Source: Deltaproteobacteria bacterium
GTDB taxonomy: Bacteria > Desulfobacterota > Desulfobacteria > Desulfobacterales > Desulfatibacillaceae
Length of the DNA stretch: 7,191 nt
Assembly (NCBI GenBank): GCA_019308705.1
Contig: JAFDHW010000119.1
Coordinates: 1 to 7,191, forward strand
Direction of reading: 5' to 3'
The position numbers and the translations under genes were made by a program. The notes beneath the pieces were generated by a model. The model did not search any database, was not told the DNA's origin, and was given only the letters and a program-made list of their open reading frames with translations. The stretch's first letter is position 1. Each line of letters opens with the position of its first letter. This document shows, piece by piece, positions 1 to 4,884 of this stretch.

Positions 1-3
1 GCG

Positions 4-112
4 AGCCCGATTCACGCGATAGCTGCGTCAGGAGGCGGTCGCGGTACAAAAGTACAGCTTCCCTCCTCCTTCCTTGCTCTCGCGCGAATCGAACGCGTGA
101 ATAATCCGGGCT
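4..112. repeat. Imperfect palindromic intergenic element with nested inverted repeats
   Basis: The outer arms are AGCCCGATTCACGCG at 4-18 and its complement at 94-112. They match over 15 base pairs, with a 4-base insertion in the right arm. Inside, 9-47 can fold on 52-90 into a long imperfect hairpin: GATTC/GAATC at the base, a purine-rich AGGAGG against a CCTCCT tract in the middle, and GTAC-AAAA-GTAC at the tip (44-55). The 10-18 arm can pair either with 82-89 (imperfectly) or with 94-102 (perfectly, 9 bp), so two alternative folds exist. The right end runs into the guaB stop codon (111-113). No T-run follows a stem on either strand, so it is not a classical intrinsic terminator. It looks like a REP- or MITE-like dispersed palindrome, but only one copy is visible here. 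Apart from this element, 1-110 holds no gene. Confidence 0.6.
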
Positions 113-1574
113 AGTCCAGGCGGTAGTTGGGCGCTTCCTGGGTGATGATCACGTCGTGGACGTGGCTTTCCTTCAAGCCCGCCTGTGTGATCTTCACGAA
201 GCGGGACTTTTCCCGCAACTCCTCGATGGTGCGGCAACCCAGGTAGCCCATGCCGGACTTTAAGCCGCCCACCAGCTGGGCCACGTTTCCGGCCAAAGAA
301 CCGCGGTAGGGAACCCGGCCCACAATGCCCTCGGGCACGAACTTTTCGGCCTCCACCACGTCCTCCTGGTGGTAGCGGTCGGAAGAGCCCCTCTTCATGG
401 CGTCGATGGAGCCCATGCCCCGGTAGACCTTGTAGGAGCGGCCCTGGAACAGGACGATCTCGCCCGGGCTTTCCTCGGTGCCCGCGAACAGCCCGCCGAT
501 CATCACGGAATGGGCGCCCGCGCCGATGGCCTTGGTGATGTCGCCGGAGAACTTGAGCCCGCCGTCCGCGATAAGCGGCACGTCGTACTTGTTGCACACG
601 GCCCGGCAGTTCATGATGGCCGTGATCTGGGGCACGCCCACGCCGGCCACGATGCGGGTGGTGCAGATGGAGCCCGGGCCGATGCCCACCTTCACCGCGT
701 CCACCCCGGCTTCCACCAGGTCCTCCGCGCCCTTGGCCGTGGCCACGTTGCCCGCCACCACTTCCATGTCCGGCCATGCGGCCTTGAGCTCGCGCACGCC
801 GTTTAGCACGTTGCTCGAGTGGCCGTGGGAGGAGTCGATCAAGATCACGTCCGCACCGGCCTTTTTCAGGGCCTCGGCGCGCTTCATGAAATCCGGTCCC
901 ACGCCCACGGCCGCGCCGCAGCGCAGCCGTCCTATGTGGTCCTTGCACGCGTTGGGGTACTTTCGGATCTTCTCGATGTCCTTGATGGTGATCAGCCCCA
1001 CCAGCTTGCCCTTGGGGTCCACCACCAGAAGCTTTTCGATGCGGTGCTGGTGCAGGAGCCGCTTGGACTCCTCCAGGGTGATGCCCTCGGGCACGGTGAC
1101 CAGGTTCTCCTTGGTCATGACCTCGGAGACCTTCTTTTCCAGGTCGGTTTCAAACCGAAGGTCCCGGTTGGTGACGATGCCCACCAGATGCTCGCCCTTG
1201 GTCACCGGAACCCCGGAGATGCGGTACTTCTCCATGAGTTCCAGCACCTGGCCCACCTTCTTGTCCGGGTCGATGGTCACCGGGTCCACGATCATGCCGG
1301 ATTCGGACTTCTTCACCTTGTCCACTTCCAGGACCTGGTCGGGGATGGACATATTGCGGTGGATGAAACCCATGCCCCCTTCCCTGGCCATGCTGATGGC
1401 CGCCTGCGCTTCGGTCACCGTGTCCATGGCCGCGGAAACGATGGGGATGTTCATGCTCACGTTTCTGGTGAGCCGGGTGGAAACGTCCACGTCCCGGGGC
1501 ACCACCTCGGAATAGGCGGGCAAAAGCAACACGTCGTCAAAAGAATAGGCCTCTTCGGGCGGTATCTTGGTCAT
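111..1574 (-). CDS. guaB: IMP dehydrogenase (inosine-5'-monophosphate dehydrogenase)
   Basis: This cytoplasmic enzyme oxidises IMP to XMP with NAD+, the first committed and rate-limiting step of GMP synthesis. The 487-residue product has the usual bacterial length (E. coli 488). It opens with the family's [12 protein letters not shown] segment (residues 11-22). A tandem CBS pair lies at about 94-205, inserted in the (beta/alpha)8 barrel. The catalytic loop [11 protein letters not shown] carries the nucleophile Cys304. The phosphate/IMP-binding segment [11 protein letters not shown] is at about 335-345, and the mobile flap has the Arg400-Tyr401 pair (RYHQED). No key residue is missing. The start at 1574 is chosen because GGAGGG lies 3 bases upstream and homology begins at once; the in-frame ATG at 1712 would add 46 non-homologous residues. 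guaA, often the next gene, is not within the 110 bases downstream. The promoter may be its own (see 1609-1637). The family assignment is secure. Confidence 0.98.
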   Translation of the reverse strand: MTKIPPEEAYSFDDVLLLPAYSEVVPRDVDVSTRLTRNVSMNIPIVSAAMDTVTEAQAAISMAREGGMGFIHRNMSIPDQVLEVDKVKKSESGMIVDPVTIDPDKKVGQVLELMEKYRISGVPVTKGEHLVGIVTNRDLRFETDLEKKVSEVMTKENLVTVPEGITLEESKRLLHQHRIEKLLVVDPKGKLVGLITIKDIEKIRKYPNACKDHIGRLRCGAAVGVGPDFMKRAEALKKAGADVILIDSSHGHSSNVLNGVRELKAAWPDMEVVAGNVATAKGAEDLVEAGVDAVKVGIGPGSICTTRIVAGVGVPQITAIMNCRAVCNKYDVPLIADGGLKFSGDITKAIGAGAHSVMIGGLFAGTEESPGEIVLFQGRSYKVYRGMGSIDAMKRGSSDRYHQEDVVEAEKFVPEGIVGRVPYRGSLAGNVAQLVGGLKSGMGYLGCRTIEELREKSRFVKITQAGLKESHVHDVIITQEAPNYRLD

Positions 1575-1577
1575 CGG

Positions 1578-1583
1578 CCCTCC
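1578..1583 (-). promoter_or_regulatory. Shine-Dalgarno of guaB
   Basis: On the minus strand GGAGGG precedes the ATG at 1574-1572 with three bases between. It is the strongest ribosome binding site in the window and decides the guaB start against the upstream in-frame ATG at 1712. Confidence 0.8.
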
Positions 1584-1608
1584 ATGCGTTGTGAGAAATG
1601 GTGGTGCA

Positions 1609-1637
1609 TGGATAGCAAAAGCCCCGGTCTTTCGCAA
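1609..1637 (-). promoter_or_regulatory. Possible sigma-70-type promoter of guaB
   Basis: Read on the minus strand, TTGCGA (1637-1632) and TATCCA (1614-1609) are 17 bases apart, and TGC before the -10 gives an extended -10 (TGN). The implied transcript start is a few dozen bases before the guaB ATG. Each hexamer matches consensus at only some positions, so this is a candidate. Confidence 0.3.
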
Positions 1638-1809
1638 CGCCGGATTTGGACCGAAAATCCCGGCCAGGGGCATCGGGGCTCTCGCCCGCCTCCGGAATGG
1701 TCGTAGCGCCAACCTGCCGATTTCATGGAGGATAGCTGGAAATGAGCGACCCGCTCACCAGCGGCGGCGGGCTTTTGCAAACCGCGGGTTTTGAGCGATC
1801 GTGGCGTGA

Positions 1810-3888
1810 TTACAAGTAGATCCATTTTTGTTGCTCCGCCTTGCCGCTCCCGGTAACGGCCGGGTCGTCGTAGAGCACGGCTGGCGGGCCATTGAGCGCG
1901 TCTTCCAACTCCTTGAAGCTCACTTCATAGATGAGGATGGAATAGCCCGCCCGGCCATCCGGTTCGCGGTTGCGCAGGTGGAGGCAGAGCCTGCCGAAGC
2001 GGAGGTCCTGGTAGCTGCGGATCACGTCCAAGGCCTTATCCTTGCCTCCCATGCCTGCGTAGAACCGCTCCAGGGCTTCCGGGTCTTTCAAGTTCTGCAC
2101 CCAGTTCAAAAAGAACCTGCGGTTGGTCTGGTAGGCTTCCTCGTAGGACTTGGACCAGTGACCGAACGTGGCGGTTCCCACCTGCTGGAGCAGGGACGCG
2201 CTTATACAATAGAAGCCGCCGGTCAGCTTCAAGGGCTCCGGCCTGGCCTTGGGGTCCATGTGGGCGGTGCCGTAATGGGGAAGGATGTACGGCCGCATGC
2301 CGTAGTGGCCCGGGGAAGCGGTGCCGAAATAGGCAAGGTAGACCGGAATCGTGTCCTGATCCCGGAGGTTTCTCTTCTCCAGCCATGTTGAGAGGCTCGT
2401 CAGGTCCTGTCCCCAGTCCAGGGAGCTGTCCACCAGCAGACGGTAGGCGTTTCTCGGACCCCCGGAAACCGGGTTGAAAAAGGCGAGGTAATCGGGCCAC
2501 ACCATGAGGGACTGGAACAACAGGAGCCCAAGGCCCGCCCCGATGGCGAACCTGGCCAGCCGGTGGAGCCGCCAGAACAGAACAGCGGCCCCGGCCAGGA
2601 TGAACAGGACCGGATACACGGGCAACAGGTGGCGGTGCCCGATGTTCAGGTTGGAAGCCAGGGCAAAGGCCCAGTAGACGCCGAACAGGATCACCAGGGG
2701 GACGAAACGCCTTAGGGTTTCCGGCCTCCGGCGCACGGCAAGGGCGATGAGCCCGGCCAGGAAAAAGGCCAGCACGGCCAGGGGCGTCTTGACCGCAAAG
2801 GCAAATGGAAAGAAGTACCACCATCCCGTGTAGCTGTATTGGCCCATGAGAAAGGCCCGCCTGGCCTGGGAATGGGAGAGCACGAAGGTGAACCCGTAAA
2901 GGTAGGCCTCCGGAAGCAGACGGTTGTCCCGCATGAACTGGATGGGCTGGCTCAGGGCTCCGGCCTTTTCGAGTTCCTTCTCAAAGGAGGTCTGAAACCG
3001 GCCCGCCGGACCGGAAAAAGCCTGGTACCGGAAACCATAGGCCCCCCATACCACGGCGAGGGAAACCGCCGCCGCGACAAGGGCCACGAGGGCCAAAACC
3101 CACGCCTTGCGGAAACGGCTGGCAATGATGGTTTTTTTGCGAATAATACCTATTTCGAGGGGGTTTTTGGAAAATACGCAAAAAAGATACACCAAGACGG
3201 CCATGGGCGCGATGAGCACGGCGGACATCTTGGACAGCAGAAGCCCGCCCACGGCCAGCCCGGCCAGGACCAGGCCAGGGGCGTCCGTCTTATGGAAGAG
3301 CCGCCACAAAAAACCGGTGGCGGCCAGGAAGAAGAAGGCGGCCGTCATGTCCGAGGTCACCAGGCTGCCGTGGGCCAGCATGGTGGGGGAAAAGGCGAAC
3401 AGAGCCAGGGAGACGAGCCCTCCCCCTGCGCCGAACAGGCTCCTTGACCAGAAAAAGACCAAAAGGCCGAGGCCCATGCTCACAAAAACGATCATGAGCC
3501 GGCCCCAGAAGAAGAGCCGGTCGGGCTGGTTTTCCGTCAGGTACAGGGTGTGAAAGGCCAGGTCCCACTGCCGGGCCTGTTTCCACAGGGGGTCATCCGT
3601 GCCCACGACCTCCGGGTCCAGGACCAGGAGGGGAAGGGCCGCGATCCGCTGCGGGAGGTTGCCGTTTTCCGGCTGGAGCCGGTAATCGTTGTGCAGCCAG
3701 TAGGTGTAGCCGGATACCAGGTGGATGCTCTCGTCAAAGGTGGGGGATTTTTCCAGGGCGCCGGTGAAGGCCAGCACCCCGTGGACCAGCAGCAGGGCGC
3801 AAACCGCATACGCGGTCAGCCAGGCCCTGGAGGCCGCCCTGCTTTTCCACCGTTCCAGATCCAGCACCGCGCTTATGGTCTTGGTCAT
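1810..3888 (-). CDS. GT39/GT-C-type integral membrane glycosyltransferase
   Basis: This is a 692-residue inner-membrane protein. Members of the PMT/ArnT (GT39) superfamily transfer a sugar from a polyprenyl-phosphate donor on the periplasmic face. TM1 lies at about 22-41. The first periplasmic loop carries SPTFDESIH with the acidic pair Asp52-Glu53, the expected GT-C catalytic site. SPTMLAHGSLVTSD (167-180) resembles the second conserved loop of the family, and NIGHRHLLPVYP (415-426) is the typical late motif. About eleven hydrophobic segments end near 464. A non-membrane C-terminal portion (about 470-692) follows and opens with SLDWGQDL (489-496), probably periplasmic. The start at 3888 is chosen because its ATG overlaps the upstream stop as ATGA; an ATG at 3918 would add ten residues inside the preceding gene. 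This overlap implies one operon with the family-2 enzyme. Codons for residues 233-255 are unusually AT-rich. Donor and acceptor cannot be read from the sequence. Confidence 0.85.
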   Translation of the reverse strand: MTKTISAVLDLERWKSRAASRAWLTAYAVCALLLVHGVLAFTGALEKSPTFDESIHLVSGYTYWLHNDYRLQPENGNLPQRIAALPLLVLDPEVVGTDDPLWKQARQWDLAFHTLYLTENQPDRLFFWGRLMIVFVSMGLGLLVFFWSRSLFGAGGGLVSLALFAFSPTMLAHGSLVTSDMTAAFFFLAATGFLWRLFHKTDAPGLVLAGLAVGGLLLSKMSAVLIAPMAVLVYLFCVFSKNPLEIGIIRKKTIIASRFRKAWVLALVALVAAAVSLAVVWGAYGFRYQAFSGPAGRFQTSFEKELEKAGALSQPIQFMRDNRLLPEAYLYGFTFVLSHSQARRAFLMGQYSYTGWWYFFPFAFAVKTPLAVLAFFLAGLIALAVRRRPETLRRFVPLVILFGVYWAFALASNLNIGHRHLLPVYPVLFILAGAAVLFWRLHRLARFAIGAGLGLLLFQSLMVWPDYLAFFNPVSGGPRNAYRLLVDSSLDWGQDLTSLSTWLEKRNLRDQDTIPVYLAYFGTASPGHYGMRPYILPHYGTAHMDPKARPEPLKLTGGFYCISASLLQQVGTATFGHWSKSYEEAYQTNRRFFLNWVQNLKDPEALERFYAGMGGKDKALDVIRSYQDLRFGRLCLHLRNREPDGRAGYSILIYEVSFKELEDALNGPPAVLYDDPAVTGSGKAEQQKWIYL

Positions 3889-4628
3889 ATCCCGTACTTT
3901 CCCGATGCAAGCCGCCACCGGATCAGGACAAGGTCCCGGAAGGACTCCACCGCGTCCCTGCCCACGCGCACGGCGGAATCCGGGTTGTGGAACCAGCGCA
4001 CGGGAATCTCGGCGACCTTCAGGTTCAGGCGCTGGGCCAGGAGCAGGATTTCCGCGTCATAGGACCAGCGGTCCACCCAGGCGCGCGAAAACACCTCCCG
4101 GGCGGCCCTGCGGGTAAAGGCCTTCATCCCGCAGGTGACGTCCGAGGCGCGGATGCCCATGCCCCTTATGCACATCTGCCGGAAGACTTCGCCCATGAAC
4201 CGCCGGAGCGGGGACTCCGGCACCTCGATGGCCGCGCCCTGGGCGTGCCTGCTGGCTATGGCCGCGTCCGCCCCAGACTCAAGGGCGTGGATGCAGTCGT
4301 CCAGGTGCTTGAGAGGCACGGCAAGGTCCGCGTCCATGAAGACCACGAAATCGCCGTGGGCCGCGAGCATGCCCGTGCGCACCGCGCAGCCTTTCCCGCG
4401 GTTTTCGGCATACCCAAGAGCCCGGATGGCGGGATGTTCGTCCGCAAGCCTTTGGACGACCTCCGGGGTCCGGTCCGTGCTCCCATCGTTCACGAGAAGC
4501 AATTCATGCGTCCTGCCGCCCGATTCCAGGTGCGCAAGGGTGGCGGCGGCGTTTTTTTCGAGGCAACGGGCCTCATTGTACAGGGGGATGACCACGGATA
4601 CCCGCGGAGCGGGGCGTGTTCGGCTCAT
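3885..4628 (-). CDS. Family 2 glycosyltransferase, dolichyl/polyprenyl-phosphate sugar synthase-like
   Basis: This 247-residue GT-A-fold enzyme probably transfers a hexose from a nucleotide sugar to a polyprenyl phosphate at the cytoplasmic membrane face. The sequence shows VSVVIPLYNEA (10-20), VNDGSTD (46-52), and the metal-binding MDADLA, whose DAD is at 99-101. DVTCGMKAF (163-171) and RWSYDAEIL (187-195) are typical of the dolichyl-phosphate glucose/mannose synthase subgroup (ALG5/DPM1-like), and PVRWFHNPDSAV (209-220) closes the domain. There is no transmembrane segment, so it is the short soluble form without the C-terminal membrane domain seen in GtrB-type enzymes. It heads a pair with the GT39-like gene, overlapping it by four bases. 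The ATG at 4628 has only a weak Shine-Dalgarno; a possible 27-codon leader ending 3 bases upstream could couple its translation. Glucose versus mannose as substrate cannot be decided. Confidence 0.9.
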   Translation of the reverse strand: MSRTRPAPRVSVVIPLYNEARCLEKNAAATLAHLESGGRTHELLLVNDGSTDRTPEVVQRLADEHPAIRALGYAENRGKGCAVRTGMLAAHGDFVVFMDADLAVPLKHLDDCIHALESGADAAIASRHAQGAAIEVPESPLRRFMGEVFRQMCIRGMGIRASDVTCGMKAFTRRAAREVFSRAWVDRWSYDAEILLLAQRLNLKVAEIPVRWFHNPDSAVRVGRDAVESFRDLVLIRWRLASGKYGI

Positions 4629-4631
4629 TGG

Positions 4632-4715
4632 TTACCGGATCCGCAAGAAAGTGACCACATCCAAAAATACTACCACGGGACTATCCAGGGAAAAAGGCAA
4701 AAGAGGGGTTTTCAT
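4632..4715 (-). CDS. Possible 27-residue leader peptide ahead of the family 2 glycosyltransferase
   Basis: A short frame begins at an ATG (4715-4713) preceded by GGGGGGAATC, a possible Shine-Dalgarno, and ends in TAA at 4634-4632. It reads MKTPLLPFSL followed by a hydrophobic stretch (VVVFLDVV) and an RIR end. The stop is followed by CCA and then the glycosyltransferase ATG in the same frame, so ribosomes ending here could restart on the next gene. No homology is recognised. It may be chance, and the promoter-like pair at 4667-4695 would start transcription too late to include it. Confidence 0.2.
   Translation of the reverse strand: MKTPLLPFSLDSPVVVFLDVVTFLRIR
4667..4695 (-). promoter_or_regulatory. 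Weak promoter candidate for the glycosyltransferase pair
   Basis: TTTTTC, a 17-base spacer and TAGTAT read toward the family 2 glycosyltransferase, in the most AT-rich stretch of the divergent gap. The -35 match is poor. If it is real, the 27-codon frame at 4632-4715 is not fully transcribed from it. Confidence 0.2.
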
Positions 4716-4726
4716 GATTCCCCCCG

Positions 4727-4766
4727 GCCGCCGGATCCAGCGCAGGAACGCTCCCGGGCCGGCGGC
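4727..4766. repeat. GC-rich two-step hairpin in the divergent gap
   Basis: GCCGCCGG (4727-4734) pairs perfectly with CCGGCGGC (4759-4766), and AGCG (4739-4742) with CGCT (4749-4752) inside it around a CAGGAA loop. No T-run follows on either strand, so a terminator is unlikely. In DNA it could form a cruciform between the two divergent promoters; function unknown. Confidence 0.4.
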
Positions 4767-4884
4767 GCGTGAATCCGGAACCTCCGCAGACCGGCCGCAA
4801 AGGATTTGCGCTAACGGACGCCTGCTGGTAGGCTGACCCGTATCGGACGTCATCCCGGGCACTTGAACCCCTTTTCCGGACCCC

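Larger units (their letters stand above)
1575..1809. other. Intergenic region upstream of guaB
   Basis: These 235 bases separate the end of the GT39-like gene from guaB on the same strand. They hold the guaB Shine-Dalgarno, a weak promoter-like pair (1609-1637) and a possible stem between AGCCCCG (1620-1626) and CGGGGCT (1674-1680) with an inner CGGTC/GACCG pairing (1626-1630 with 1649-1653). They also hold a perfect 10-base inverted repeat GCAAAAGCCC (1615-1624) / GGGCTTTTGC (1769-1778). I see no convincing intrinsic terminator after the glycosyltransferase gene, so read-through into guaB is possible. No small gene with a good start could be supported. Confidence 0.5.
4629..4884. other. Divergent intergenic region between the glycosyltransferase pair and the TPR gene
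   Basis: These 256 bases must contain start signals for both directions. For the minus strand, TTTTTC (4695-4690) and TAGTAT (4672-4667) are 17 bases apart, with a reasonable -10 and a poor -35. For the plus strand, TTGCGC (4806-4811) and TAGGCT (4829-4834) are also 17 apart but both weak. A strong GC hairpin (4727-4766) sits between them. Ribosome binding sites at both ends are poor: only GGA at 4878-4880 before the plus-strand ATG. No conserved riboswitch or operator is recognised. Confidence 0.45.

Noticed and set aside
478..1515. Long plus-strand open frame antisense to guaB (345 codons), with several other frames at 28-948, 369-806 and 819-1706
   Set aside because: They overlie a canonical guaB, have low-complexity composition typical of GC-rich shadow frames and show no recognisable domain.
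1620..1680. Stem AGCCCCG/CGGGGCT upstream of guaB considered as a riboswitch or attenuator
   Set aside because: It does not resemble purine, PRPP or guanidine riboswitch cores, has no T-run, and overlaps the promoter candidate; chance pairing in GC-rich DNA is adequate.
1575..1712. N-terminal extension of guaB from the ATG at 1712
   Set aside because: It adds 46 residues outside the family; the ATG at 1574 has a GGAGGG site and gives the standard 487-residue length.
3889..3918. Ten-residue N-terminal extension of the GT39-like protein from the ATG at 3918
   Set aside because: It would overlap the upstream gene by 34 bases; the ATG at 3888 forms the common ATGA stop-start overlap.
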